NCBI GenBank assembly: GCA_023663655.1
Contig: JAMPGZ010000018.1
Span: 1 to 50,517 of the forward strand
Source: Lachnospiraceae bacterium
Lineage (GTDB): Bacteria > Bacteroidota > Bacteroidia > Bacteroidales > Muribaculaceae
Reading direction: 5' to 3'
Length of the DNA stretch: 50,517 bases
Made by a program: the position numbers and the translations under genes. Every line of letters begins with the position of its first letter. Within the stretch, counting starts at the first letter, position 1. This document shows positions 34,951 to 43,487 of the stretch, piece by piece. The notes beneath the pieces were generated by a model. That model made no database searches. It saw only the letters and a program-made list of their open reading frames with translations, and was not told where the DNA came from.

Positions 34951-36810
34951 ATGAGTGATGTCATAAGATTGCTGCCTGACTCGGTAGCGAATCAAATTGC
35001 GGCAGGAGAAGTGATCCAACGCCCGTCATCGGTAATCAAGGAACTTGTTGAAAATGCCGTTGACGCCGGTGCCACTATCATAAAAATAATACTCAAAGAT
35101 GCCGGAAGAACATTGATTCAGATTGTTGATAACGGTTGCGGAATGTCGGCTACCGATGCACGTTTGGCGTTTGAACGGCATTCGACCTCCAAGATCGTCA
35201 AGGCTGATGATCTGTTTGCTCTATCAACCATGGGATTCCGTGGCGAGGCTCTTGCTTCGATATGTGCGGTGGCACGTGTTGAGCTGCGCACCATGCGCAA
35301 GGATGACGTGATGGGCACAAGCATCGTTATCGAGGGATCGCGTGTGGAGAGCCAGGAGCCTGCGGCATTGACCCCCGGAAGTAATTTCATGGTCAAGAAT
35401 CTTTTCTTCAATGTTCCGGCAAGACGTAAATTTCTGAAAAGCGATCAGGTAGAGATGGGACACATATTGCGCGAATTTGAGAGAATGGCACTTGTGAACC
35501 CTTCAATAGAATTTGAACTGGTGCATAATGATGTTGTGCTTCATCAATTGCTCCCCTCGACGTTGAAGCAGCGCATTGTGGCTCTTTTCGGCAAGTCGAT
35601 GGACAAGCAGCTTGTGCCTGTGTCGACCGACACATCGCTTGTGGGCATAAACGGCTTTGTGAGCCGTCCGGAAAATGCGAGAAAGCGCGGAGCACTGCAA
35701 TACTTTATGGTGAACGGGCGAAATATGCGTCATCCTTATTTCCATAAGGCGGTGCTGTCGTGTTACGAGCAGCTTATTCCTGCCGAGGAACAGCCCTGTT
35801 ATTTCATAAATCTGAGCGTGGATCCGGCTACGATTGATGTGAATATACATCCCACGAAAAGCGAGATAAAATTTGAGGAGGAACAGGCGATATGGAAGAT
35901 TCTTGCCGCTGCGATCAAGGAGGGGCTGGGACGCTTCAATGCAGTTCCGTCGATAGAATTTGACCTTGAAGATGCTCCTGAGATACCGGTGTTCAATCCC
36001 AATGCCGACGCTACCCATGAACTAAAGCTCGACACCTCCTATGATCCGTTTAAAACCGGTCGTGGAGCAACAGGAACCCGTGCGTCGTCAATATCAAGCC
36101 GGGACTGGGAGTCACTTTATAAAGAATTTGAGCGGAATCGTGATGAAGGCTATGCCGGAGTGAAGGCAAGCACATTGAATGACTTTCCTGAGGATGATGT
36201 CGTCGAGACCAGGACGGAATCGACTGTGCTCTTTGACGAGCATGAGTCAGCACCCGATGTGATGCAGCTAAAGAACAGGTATATACTTTCTCCGTCTAAA
36301 TCGGGACTGATGGTGGTGGATCAGCATCGGGCTCACGTGAGGGTGCTTTATGAGAAGTATATGGAGTCGGCGCAACAGAATAAGTTGAGCACGCAGCGGG
36401 TCATTTTCCCTGAGGCTGTTGAGCTGTCGGCTTCACAGAGCCAGCTTCTTGAATCGCTCACCGATACTTTGTCCAATCTTGGCTTCGAGCTGACGCGTCT
36501 TGGAAATAATGCGTGGGAAGTCAATGGGGTGCCATCGGTGATGAATGATGTTAACCCTCAGGAATTGCTTCTTGCGATAGTGGAGACTGCCGATGACACC
36601 GGCAAGGAGGTTGCCGATACGCTGCTGTCGCGATTGGCGGGAGCCATGGCTAATGTAGCTGCGATCAAATCGGGACAGCCGTTGTCGACACAGGAGATGG
36701 AGAGGCTGCTGAGCGAGCTGTTGCGTCTTGCCACGCCTAATTATACCCACGACGGTAAACTGGTGCTTAAGATAATCACCACTGATGAGATCGGTAAAAT
36801 GTTTATGTAA
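34951..36810 (+). CDS. mutL: DNA mismatch repair protein MutL
   Basis: 619 aa, normal length. The GHKL ATPase motifs are present: IAAGEVIQRPSSVIKELVENAVDAG (split by residues about 14-38), DNGCGMSATDA, TMGFRGEALASICAVA, and GSNFMVKNLFFNVPARRKFL. A transducer domain follows (about 210-330, FVSRPENARKRG, HPTKSEIKFEEE), then an acidic linker and the C-terminal dimerisation domain. The C-terminal DQHRAHVRVLYEKYM resembles the MutL dimer interface, and no DQHA(x)2E(x)4E endonuclease motif is evident (DQHRAHVRVLYEKY is a partial match). It coordinates mismatch repair with MutS. Confidence 0.96.
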   Translation: MSDVIRLLPDSVANQIAAGEVIQRPSSVIKELVENAVDAGATIIKIILKDAGRTLIQIVDNGCGMSATDARLAFERHSTSKIVKADDLFALSTMGFRGEALASICAVARVELRTMRKDDVMGTSIVIEGSRVESQEPAALTPGSNFMVKNLFFNVPARRKFLKSDQVEMGHILREFERMALVNPSIEFELVHNDVVLHQLLPSTLKQRIVALFGKSMDKQLVPVSTDTSLVGINGFVSRPENARKRGALQYFMVNGRNMRHPYFHKAVLSCYEQLIPAEEQPCYFINLSVDPATIDVNIHPTKSEIKFEEEQAIWKILAAAIKEGLGRFNAVPSIEFDLEDAPEIPVFNPNADATHELKLDTSYDPFKTGRGATGTRASSISSRDWESLYKEFERNRDEGYAGVKASTLNDFPEDDVVETRTESTVLFDEHESAPDVMQLKNRYILSPSKSGLMVVDQHRAHVRVLYEKYMESAQQNKLSTQRVIFPEAVELSASQSQLLESLTDTLSNLGFELTRLGNNAWEVNGVPSVMNDVNPQELLLAIVETADDTGKEVADTLLSRLAGAMANVAAIKSGQPLSTQEMERLLSELLRLATPNYTHDGKLVLKIITTDEIGKMFM

Positions 36811-36896
36811 TACCTGAAAAGATGGTAAAACCGGGCATTATTGGCGTGTGCAGGCTATTTTTGTCGGTATCGTGGTGTTAATCTGAAAATTCTGTG

Positions 36897-36904
36897 TAAA
36901 TTTG
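36897..36904 (+). promoter_or_regulatory. -7 box of the first PorT-like gene
   Basis: TAAATTTG matches the -7 consensus exactly and lies 19 nt before the ATG at 36923. A second match, TATTTTTG (36856-36863), lies upstream. No good -33 box accompanies either. Confidence 0.5.
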
Positions 36905-36922
36905 CGGTAAAATTTTTTATCA

Positions 36923-37540
36923 ATGAGAAAGAAGATTCTTAGTTTAGCGATATTTTCAGTGCTTTTTTGCGCTTTCAGTAGTTCTGCACAGTTTCGTTGG
37001 GGACCTATGTTGGGGTTGGATATAACGAATCTGAAATATAAACAGGACTTGATTTCGATTGACCGATCCACCGGATTTTCAGCCGGCGTAGTGACAGAGC
37101 TGATGTTTCCGGGCATAGGTTTCGGTATAAGCTCAGGTTTATATTATGAACAGAAAGGCGCTACATTGAATTTGGGAGAAAAAGCTATATGGGCATCTGA
37201 AGGATATGGCAAGGAGCGTTCCTATCTCCATTATGTGACCTTGCCTATACACTTGCGTTTCAAATGGACTCGAATGAGCGGACTTGAGGATTATGTGGCG
37301 CCTTTTGTGTATGGAGGTCCCACATTTGGAATCCTTGTAGGACATAGCCAAGTACACGCGTTGAGATATGCCGGCGGAGATGTAGGCTTGAGTGTAGGCG
37401 GTGGTTTTGAGGTGATGCGTAAGTGGCAAATTTCATGCAGCTACACCTGGGGATTGACCTATGCTGAGAAAACCCGTCTTTTGGATGATTTCAGCGGCAA
37501 GAACCGAGCATTGAGCATTCAGGTGTCCTACCTGTTCTGA
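36923..37540 (+). CDS. PorT-family outer-membrane beta-barrel protein
   Basis: 205 aa. A signal peptide (MRKKILSLAIFSVLFCAFSSSAQ) is followed by alternating strands typical of an eight-stranded PorT/OMP_b-brl_2 barrel: GPMLGLDITNL, FSAGVVTELMFPGIGFGISSGLYYEQKG, LHYVTLPIHLRFKW, FVYGGPTFGILVG, and a final IQVSYLF strand with C-terminal Phe. PorT of Porphyromonas belongs to the type IX secretion pathway, but small barrels like this are diverse and that role should not be assumed. It is a single-gene unit with a promoter and a terminator. Confidence 0.88.
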   Translation: MRKKILSLAIFSVLFCAFSSSAQFRWGPMLGLDITNLKYKQDLISIDRSTGFSAGVVTELMFPGIGFGISSGLYYEQKGATLNLGEKAIWASEGYGKERSYLHYVTLPIHLRFKWTRMSGLEDYVAPFVYGGPTFGILVGHSQVHALRYAGGDVGLSVGGGFEVMRKWQISCSYTWGLTYAEKTRLLDDFSGKNRALSIQVSYLF

Positions 37541-37562
37541 TCGTAATAAAAGCTAACTCTTA

Positions 37563-37601
37563 ACCCCGTTGCTCTTTGTTTACAAAGAAGAGTAGCGGGG
37601 T
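37563..37601. terminator. Terminator overlapping the end of the HsdR_N-type gene
   Basis: A 15-bp stem with three G-T pairs (37563-37577 with 37587-37601) and a 9-nt loop is followed by TATTTCTTTT. It ends transcription from the PorT-like gene on the plus strand. Its right half lies inside the last codons and stop of the convergent gene. Confidence 0.75.
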
Positions 37602-38026
37602 ATTTCTTTTAGGAATGCATAGCTGTTGTTGCTGTAATCTATAGCGCAGCAATAATGTACGATTCCATTGGATACGAATAGATAATCGGCGTGCAGTACC
37701 ATGTTGTAACGCACGATTTGGTCAAATACTTTCTGACTTATGGAAATTTCCGGCGCCTTGTATTCTATGATCACCATCGGTTTTCCGGAATGATTGAATA
37801 CCACGCTGTCGCATCGACGGCGTGTTCCATTTAGAGTAAGTCCTATCTCGTTAGCCATCAATGCGACGGGATAACCGAGATGCTCGATGAGGTGGTTCAC
37901 GAAATGCTGTCTCACCCATTCCTCAGGCGTGAGTGCGATGAATTTTTGCCTTAGACGGTCATATATCTTCAGCGTGCCGTTTTCTTTCGTGACCCTTACG
38001 TCATATTTTGGCAGATTTAATTCCAT
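37580..38026 (-). CDS. Type I restriction HsdR N-terminal-like (PD-(D/E)xK) protein
   Basis: 148 aa. The HSDR_N_2 fold is suggested by TPEEWVRQHFVNHLIEHLGYP and the nuclease-type core: Asp in RRRCDSVVF and the ExK triad in MVIIEYKAPEISISQKVFDQ. It is a stand-alone domain with no helicase, methylase or specificity subunit nearby. Such small proteins are found in many Bacteroidota, often beside holA, as here (divergent, 64 nt apart). It may act on DNA ends or be a nuclease of unknown role. Confidence 0.85.
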   Translation of the reverse strand: MELNLPKYDVRVTKENGTLKIYDRLRQKFIALTPEEWVRQHFVNHLIEHLGYPVALMANEIGLTLNGTRRRCDSVVFNHSGKPMVIIEYKAPEISISQKVFDQIVRYNMVLHADYLFVSNGIVHYCCAIDYSNNSYAFLKEIPRYSSL

Positions 38027-38090
38027 GCTCGATTGCGTGTCATCAAAAATTTGAGTAAATTTACGAAAAATATCTCACATATCAATTCTC

Positions 38091-39128
38091 ATGGCAGCAG
38101 TCGGAACTATAGCCCAGTATGATGAACTTATAAGGCAGATCAATGCCGGAAATCTCGCCCCTGTATATCTTTTGCATGGAGAGGAGGGATATTTCATTGA
38201 TGAGCTTCTGAAGCGTTTTGAAGCTGTCATTCCTGAGGGGGACCGGGATTTCAATCTCTACACATTTTATGCTCCGGAAACGAGCTCCGATACTATCATG
38301 GACGCGTGCAGACGCTATCCAATGATGTCGAGTTGCCAAGTGGTTATCGTGAAGGAGGCGCAGGCGGTGACTGCGGCACAGTTGAACCGACTGCATCTTT
38401 ATGCCAAACAGCCTTCAGCCACTACGGTTCTCGTGATTGCTTGCCGTGGCGAGAAGTGCAAGGCTAAAGAGTTGATAAAGGAGGTGAATAATTGTCGCGG
38501 CGTAATCTTTGAATCGGTGCCATTGAAAGATAATGCAGTGGGGCCGGCGATAGGGAAGTATATCAAAGACAAAGGGCTTAACATAGAGTCTAAGGGACTT
38601 GTGATGTTGAGGGACTTTGTGGGTTCCGACCTGTCGCGTATATATAACGAGATCGATAAGCTGACAGTGGCATTGCCTGCCGGAGCGTCAGTCACTCCTG
38701 AGGTGATTGAAAAGCATATAGGTATAAGCAAGGACTATAATAATTTTGAGCTGATAGGAGCTTTGGCGAGCAAGGACTCAAAGAAGGCGTTTACCATTGT
38801 GAATCATTTCAGACGTGACACGAAGAAGAATCCGTTTGTGGTCACGATAGGCACTATATGGACATATTTCTCTAATTTGCTTGTGTTGTTGTATTCCAAA
38901 GATAAGTCAGATGCCGGATTGTGTGCCGCAATAGGCCGCAAGGGTACATGGCTTCCGCCGGATTACAAATCGGGTATGCGGAATTACAACGCATGGATGC
39001 TGATTGAAATTCTTCGGGCTATAAGGGAAGCGGATTGCCGCAGCAAGGGTGTGGATTCGCGCATGGATCCATACGACCTGCTTAATGACCTTGTGTTTCA
39101 CATACTGACCGCATCCGGCAGGATATGA
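38091..39128 (+). CDS. holA: DNA polymerase III subunit delta
   Basis: 345 aa. The delta subunit opens the sliding clamp as part of the clamp loader. N-terminal NLAPVYLLHGEEGYFIDELLKRF and VVIVKEAQ match the family, and the AAA-like core contains FVGSDLSRIYNEIDKLTVAL and the C-terminal collar helices with FEIIGALA-like NFELIGALASKD. The window's divergent neighbour is the HsdR_N-type gene. No exact -33/-7 promoter was found in the 64-nt gap; only a TAAATTTA near-match (38055-38062). Confidence 0.95.
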   Translation: MAAVGTIAQYDELIRQINAGNLAPVYLLHGEEGYFIDELLKRFEAVIPEGDRDFNLYTFYAPETSSDTIMDACRRYPMMSSCQVVIVKEAQAVTAAQLNRLHLYAKQPSATTVLVIACRGEKCKAKELIKEVNNCRGVIFESVPLKDNAVGPAIGKYIKDKGLNIESKGLVMLRDFVGSDLSRIYNEIDKLTVALPAGASVTPEVIEKHIGISKDYNNFELIGALASKDSKKAFTIVNHFRRDTKKNPFVVTIGTIWTYFSNLLVLLYSKDKSDAGLCAAIGRKGTWLPPDYKSGMRNYNAWMLIEILRAIREADCRSKGVDSRMDPYDLLNDLVFHILTASGRI

Positions 39129-39153
39129 TAATATGACGTATGAGATGTGTGGT

Positions 39154-39837
39154 TTACTTGAGGCGATAGGAATATCCCAACGTGACCATTATCGACATGG
39201 ATCTTGAAGCCGAGAATGTATCGGCTCTGTCATCAGGGAATATGTTTCCGATGCCGAAATAATACCTTGCTTCAAGGCTTATTATGTTTCTGCGTTTTAT
39301 TGCCACTTCCACGCCTGCGCCGCCCGAAATTCCATAGTCGAATTTTTTGGTGGGTTTCATCCATAGTTGATCGGTCATTCTGTTGTCGGGGAAGTCGGGA
39401 TACTGGTCGATATTGTGTACATCGAAATTAGCCTTATATCCGGTCCCGATCAGATAGCCCACTTCCGGACCCGCATTGAAAAATCCTTTCACCACCTTTC
39501 CTCCGAAAAAGAATGAGGTGAGAATCGGTATCTGGATATAGTCGAGGTGGCGTTCAAAGGAGTAGGGGGCTCCTTCAAAATCTTCTTTCCATCCACGCTG
39601 TTCATAATTTATTTCAGCAATGAATCCGAAATTGCGTTCTTCCCAATATTTCATTGTGATTCCGGCGGTCTTTCCTTGAATCATCTTTTGCTTGGTGCCC
39701 GGAGTGAACGACATTTTCGACATTGTGATTCCGGCTTTGCCTCCGATGGAAATTTTAGAGGTGTAATGAAGCTGTCCGAATGCATTTCCGGATATTAGGG
39801 CAAGCAGCAGGGTAGTTATTAAAAGAATACGTTTCAT
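39154..39837 (-). CDS. PorT-family outer-membrane barrel protein (paired with LysM protein)
   Basis: 227 aa. Signal peptide MKRILLITTLLLALISGNAFG, then barrel strands such as SIGGKAGITMSKMSF, FGFIAEINYEQRGW, DYIQIPILTSFFFGG, KGFFNAGPEVGYLIGTGY, FDYGISGGAGVEVAI and a terminal MVTLGYSYRLK. These are the hallmarks of a small PorT-type barrel. Its ATG overlaps the stop of the upstream LysM gene (ATGA), so the two are coupled and may form a cell-wall to outer-membrane link. It differs in sequence from the PorT-like protein at 36923. Confidence 0.88.
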   Translation of the reverse strand: MKRILLITTLLLALISGNAFGQLHYTSKISIGGKAGITMSKMSFTPGTKQKMIQGKTAGITMKYWEERNFGFIAEINYEQRGWKEDFEGAPYSFERHLDYIQIPILTSFFFGGKVVKGFFNAGPEVGYLIGTGYKANFDVHNIDQYPDFPDNRMTDQLWMKPTKKFDYGISGGAGVEVAIKRRNIISLEARYYFGIGNIFPDDRADTFSASRSMSIMVTLGYSYRLK

Positions 39838-41594
39838 TGCAATACACGTTTGTCAATTAAACCTGACGGACGGAAATTGACAAAATACAGCAGGTCGTTC
39901 ACTTTTCCCTTGGCGTCGTCTTGCTTCACGAAATGGAAACCGCTCTGGATTCCATTGTGGAATGTGTTGCCGTCAAGTATCTCAATGTCGTTGTCTATCG
40001 CCGACAGAAGGAAGAAACCGGCGTCAAATCCGAGTATTCCCTGTACCGGCACAGCCGCCATCATCGGCGAGCCATAGACTGATGAGTATTTCTCGTTTAT
40101 GCGTTTGCTTCGTGAGTCTGTTTCGTCGTTGAAGAAACGTGAGTACACTGTGGCGTTCATGGTGTGGAGGTTCTCAAGGGCATCGCCTCGGAATGTGATC
40201 CACTCCGGGTAGCCAAACAGCCTTATGGAATTGAAGTCGGTTGAGCTCTCACGATAGTTTTTGAGAGCGGAGATCACATGGTTGAACTCGCTCACAGAAC
40301 CTGAGACCGGAACAAACACATAATGACCGTCGCTTTTCAGCGATGACAGATCGGATGACTTCAGGTAGCCGCTATAGTTTATTGTCTCGAAATTCTTTCC
40401 TGTTTTGTTGAGGCTGTATTTTAGCAGATTTACAAATTCCTCTTTATCATGCTTGCCTTCCTCTGAACTCAAAATGACCGGAGTGTAGCCGTCAAATTCT
40501 TCAATGAATGATTTTACCGCCTGCTGATACATCTGAGAGTGGGGGATGTTGGCTTGCATTATTCTCGGATTATTGACGTAATCAGTGTTCTTGACTGCGA
40601 AAATGTTGAGAATCGTGGCTGATGTGGTGTCGGCGTAGGATGCGAGCATGGAGAGCTGCCGGTCATTGTCGGGGACTATGATTATGTCGGTTCCGGCAAA
40701 TTCAGGGCGTGAGATGATGTTTCGCACGGTGTCGATGCTGTTTGCCGAGTCGTATGCATCGATGATGATTTCAGTCTTATTATTTTTCAGGCTGTCGGCT
40801 GCTAAAAGCATTCCTTTGAAAAATTCAGTGTATAGCTGTGTCTGCTTGTCCTGATTTGATTCATTGAGCATGAACGGCAGAATGACTGCGATCTTTACCG
40901 GGCTGTCGGCATCAGCATCTTCTTCTGTCGCCTCTTCTGCATCGGTGTTTTCGGTTTCGGTTGCTTTCGGTGCTTGTGTGCTGCTGTCAGAGATGAATAT
41001 TCCGTTGCGTCTCTCCGGTTCTTGTGGTGCCGGTGCACTCTGCTCCTGTGGCACAGGTGTCGCTACCGGAGCCGGCACTGTTTGTGCGGATGCTGCCGTA
41101 GCTGAAGTGTTTGCTGAAGGGATATTTAAAAGGATTCCGGTTTTCAATCCTGATGCTATCTGAGGATTGGCGGCGATGAGCTCTTCTTCCGAGATGCCGT
41201 AATGACGAGATATGCCATATATGGTCTCTCCTTTCTCCACGAGATGAGCATCGGCAGTGGTTATGACCTTCGGAGTTTCTGAAACAAATACCGGAGCAGG
41301 CTTCTTTTTTTCTTCCACGCCATATTCCGAGACAGGGAAATAAAGAGTCATGCCGGCTTTTAATCCGTCGCCTACCGATGGATTGTGACGGACAATCTCG
41401 TCTTTCGACATTCCGAGCTCACGGCACAGCCCGTAGATGGTTTCTTTCGGCTTTACTTCGCGAAAATAGTATTGAGCGCCGTTAATATCTTTGATGGGAA
41501 GATCAAGAGCACTGGTTGTGAACGGAATAGCTGCAAACGCCGCTATCAGCGAGGTTTGTGCTGCCTTACGGAAATATTTGAAAGATAGTTTCAT
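39834..41594 (-). CDS. LysM and periplasmic-binding-like fusion protein
   Basis: 586 aa. A signal-like segment (about residues 10-30) is followed by two LysM domains (about 44-90 and 117-160: ETIYGLCRELGMSKDEIVRHNP and ETIYGISRHYGISEEELIAANP). A low-complexity Ala/Pro/Glu linker (about 165-230) leads to a periplasmic-binding-protein-like domain (about 235-585: VKIAVILPFMLNESNQ, FKGMLLAADSLK, TDIIIVPDNDRQLSMLASY). The LysM part should anchor it to peptidoglycan; the binding fold may sense a ligand or serve structurally. The typical ABC-transporter partners are absent. It is coupled to the PorT-like gene. Confidence 0.9.
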   Translation of the reverse strand: MKLSFKYFRKAAQTSLIAAFAAIPFTTSALDLPIKDINGAQYYFREVKPKETIYGLCRELGMSKDEIVRHNPSVGDGLKAGMTLYFPVSEYGVEEKKKPAPVFVSETPKVITTADAHLVEKGETIYGISRHYGISEEELIAANPQIASGLKTGILLNIPSANTSATAASAQTVPAPVATPVPQEQSAPAPQEPERRNGIFISDSSTQAPKATETENTDAEEATEEDADADSPVKIAVILPFMLNESNQDKQTQLYTEFFKGMLLAADSLKNNKTEIIIDAYDSANSIDTVRNIISRPEFAGTDIIIVPDNDRQLSMLASYADTTSATILNIFAVKNTDYVNNPRIMQANIPHSQMYQQAVKSFIEEFDGYTPVILSSEEGKHDKEEFVNLLKYSLNKTGKNFETINYSGYLKSSDLSSLKSDGHYVFVPVSGSVSEFNHVISALKNYRESSTDFNSIRLFGYPEWITFRGDALENLHTMNATVYSRFFNDETDSRSKRINEKYSSVYGSPMMAAVPVQGILGFDAGFFLLSAIDNDIEILDGNTFHNGIQSGFHFVKQDDAKGKVNDLLYFVNFRPSGLIDKRVLQ

Positions 41595-41618
41595 AAATCC
41601 TTACAATGATAATTGATA

Positions 41619-41650
41619 CAAAGGTAGTAAAGTTTTTCTTTATAGCCAAC
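41619..41650 (-). promoter_or_regulatory. Promoter of the LysM-PorT operon
   Basis: The minus strand has GTTG (41650-41647) followed after 20 nt by TACCTTTG (41626-41619). This is the same pair as at the ompA promoter. Transcription would start near 41612, about 18 nt before the ATG at 41594. Confidence 0.65.
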
Positions 41651-41714
41651 AAACGGCACTAAAACGCATACCTTAAGGCGACGCATTTTTCCCATTGGCG
41701 ACACACAAAAAAAA

Positions 41715-41743
41715 AGCGGCCGCATCCAATGGATGCAGCCGCT
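41715..41743 (-). terminator. Terminator of rpsO
   Basis: A 13-bp stem with one mismatch (41715-41727 with 41731-41743) and loop AAT is followed on the minus strand by nine T residues. It lies about 25 nt after the rpsO stop. Confidence 0.88.
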
Positions 41744-41767
41744 AAGTACTGTTTGCACGAATGAGGA

Positions 41768-42043
41768 TTACTTGCGGATACCAAGTTCCTTCTGGGCGAT
41801 GATTGCACGGTAACGTGTGATGTCTTTCTTGATAAGATAGTCAAGAAGACGACGACGCTTACCTACCAAAGCCTTAAGTGCGCGTGCGGTGGTATAATCT
41901 TTGTGATTTGACTTAAGATGTTCAGTCAAATGAGCAATACGAACCGAGAATAATGCTATCTGTGCTTCAGGTGAGCCAGTATCAGTCTTGCCCTTACCGT
42001 ATTTCTCAAAGATTTGTACTTTTTCGTCAGAATTTAAGTGCAT
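41768..42043 (-). CDS. rpsO: 30S ribosomal protein S15
   Basis: 91 aa. S15 is a primary 16S rRNA-binding protein of the 30S platform. The sequence carries the family motif TGSPEAQIALFSVRIAHLTEHL (about residues 22-43), KDYTTARALKALVGKRRRLLDYL and the C-terminal RYRAIIAQKELGIRK. Many bacterial S15 genes are autoregulated at a leader RNA; the leader here is only about 45 nt. It has its own promoter and terminator, so it is a single-gene transcript. Confidence 0.97.
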   Translation of the reverse strand: MHLNSDEKVQIFEKYGKGKTDTGSPEAQIALFSVRIAHLTEHLKSNHKDYTTARALKALVGKRRRLLDYLIKKDITRYRAIIAQKELGIRK

Positions 42044-42095
42044 TCTTGAGTTGATTAAAAAGTTAATAAATATAGTGTATGCTCAAACGAGCATG

Positions 42096-42126
42096 CAAAG
42101 GTAGTCATTATTGCTAAATTAACAAA
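42096..42126 (-). promoter_or_regulatory. Promoter of rpsO
   Basis: The minus strand has TTTG (42126-42123) followed after 19 nt by TACCTTTG (42103-42096), both exact. Transcription would start near 42089. A 6-bp hairpin (42079-42084 with 42089-42094, loop AAAC) overlaps the start region. Confidence 0.75.
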
Positions 42127-42129
42127 ATT

Positions 42130-42462
42130 TTAATCCAAATTTTTGTCTTTAGCGGGATTGCGGAAATGGATTTTACCCTCAAGATACTCCTGGGTAGCGA
42201 TCAAAGTGGGCTTGGGGAGTTTCTCGTAATAGCGGGAAATCTCAATCTGCTCGCGGTTCTCTGAAATCTCTTCGAGGTTGTCGTTGAGAGAAGCAAATTC
42301 CTGAAGCTTCTTTTCAAGGTCGTGTTTCATCTCACCGGCGATTTGATTGGAGCGTTTGGCGATAATGCACACTGTCTCGTAGATGTTTCCGGTGTCCTCC
42401 GACATGCTGATCAAGTCGCGGGTCGTGGTGTTTAGAGGTGCGTTGGATTTCTTGTAGTCCAT
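42130..42462 (-). CDS. rpoZ: DNA-directed RNA polymerase omega subunit (RpoZ/Rpb6-like)
   Basis: 110 aa. The Bacteroidota omega family begins with a MDYKKSNAPLNTTTRDL-type segment and holds TGNIYETVCIIAKRSNQIAGEMKHDLEKKLQEF, matching the Rpb6/omega core helices. A tail of charged residues follows. Omega helps assemble and stabilise RNA polymerase. It lies 24 nt downstream of bamD on the same strand, the usual pairing in this phylum. Confidence 0.88.
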   Translation of the reverse strand: MDYKKSNAPLNTTTRDLISMSEDTGNIYETVCIIAKRSNQIAGEMKHDLEKKLQEFASLNDNLEEISENREQIEISRYYEKLPKPTLIATQEYLEGKIHFRNPAKDKNLD

Positions 42463-42486
42463 CTTCTTGATTTATATTATGTAGTT

Positions 42487-43302
42487 TTATTGTTCGATAT
42501 ATTTTTCTGCGATTTTAAATATATTGTCTGCCTCCTTGCGATTGTTGGTGTCAGGGTAGTTGTTGATGAAAGAATAATATTCATCGACCACATCGCGGAA
42601 TCGGTCAGCTTTCCTTTCGTCGATACTGTTGAGGGCTTCCTGATAACGTGCTTTAAGAATCAGCAGCTCAAGCTCTTCTTTGTATTTTGAATAGGGGTAG
42701 TTCTTGATGGCGTTCTGTGCTACGATTATAGCCGAGGCGTAATTGTTGCCCAGGTAATTGCCGAGATTGTAATATAGCTGGGCGTTTTGCAGCTCCTTCA
42801 GAGTCAATTTGTCCTGTAGCTCGAATATGGCGTTTTGGGCAACCGGAATCTGATCGCTCTTTGGGAAATGGTCGATAAACGATTGAAGCTCCTCGATGGC
42901 TTTGATTGTGCCGCTTTGGTCGAGCTGTGGTTCGGGAGAGTCAAGATAGAACCCGTAGCCGCAGTAAAAGCGTGCCATTTCCGTGTAGGTGCCTTTGGGG
43001 TAGCGGGTGTAGTAGGTGCGGAAATATGCGCTTGAATTCTCGTAGTCCTTGTTCTCGTAAAGGCTGAGAGCCAGAAGATAAAGTGATTCTTCTGCATTCT
43101 TGGTGCCTTTGAACTGGGTTACGATGTCGGTAAGGACGGTTGCCGCGTTGGTGTACTTCTTGTCATCGAAAGCGCGCTTGGCATATTCAAGCTTAGCCTC
43201 GTTGTCAGTACTTTTCAAAATTCGCTGGTACTCGCCGCAAGATGTCAAGGCAAGTGAAATGGCGGTTAATGATATATATAGGTATCTGCGCATATTATGC
43301 AT
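42487..43302 (-). CDS. bamD: Outer-membrane protein assembly factor BamD
   Basis: 271 aa. A lipoprotein signal with lipobox LTSC (Cys at about residue 22) is followed by TPR-like helices: YAKRAFDDKKYTNAATVLTDIV, EESLYLLALSLYENKDYENSSAYFRTYYTRYPKG and later repeats. BamD is the essential lipoprotein of the BAM complex that inserts beta-barrels. The first ATG at 43302 lies about 10 nt after the inferred transcription start, and the next ATG at 43293 is equally plausible. It forms a short operon with rpoZ. Confidence 0.93.
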   Translation of the reverse strand: MHNMRRYLYISLTAISLALTSCGEYQRILKSTDNEAKLEYAKRAFDDKKYTNAATVLTDIVTQFKGTKNAEESLYLLALSLYENKDYENSSAYFRTYYTRYPKGTYTEMARFYCGYGFYLDSPEPQLDQSGTIKAIEELQSFIDHFPKSDQIPVAQNAIFELQDKLTLKELQNAQLYYNLGNYLGNNYASAIIVAQNAIKNYPYSKYKEELELLILKARYQEALNSIDERKADRFRDVVDEYYSFINNYPDTNNRKEADNIFKIAEKYIEQ

Positions 43303-43318
43303 TCAAGTATTCAAGCCG

Positions 43319-43326
43319 CAAAGTTA
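43319..43326 (-). promoter_or_regulatory. -7 box of the bamD-rpoZ operon
   Basis: The minus strand reads TAACTTTG, a full -7 match. The nearest -33 candidates are weak (CAAT on the plus strand at 43350, 23 nt away). Confidence 0.45.
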
Positions 43327-43433
43327 ACAATAAATTGTGAGCAATTCCCCAATAATGACCTATTTTTTTTGTCACTATGGAAATTATCCGTTTTTTTAAG
43401 GCTAAATTTCATGTTTATAAAGGTTATTCTCGC

Positions 43434-43450
43434 TATTTTTGCTAATTTTG
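43434..43450 (+). promoter_or_regulatory. Tandem -7 boxes of the PASTA-rluD run
   Basis: TATTTTTG (43434-43441) and TAATTTTG (43443-43450) both match the -7 consensus and lie about 40 nt before the GTG start. -33 boxes are not clear for either. The 185-nt divergent gap between bamD and this gene holds nothing else recognisable. Confidence 0.45.
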
Positions 43451-43487
43451 CATTTCATTGGTGTAGAACCGCATTAAATGAATAATT

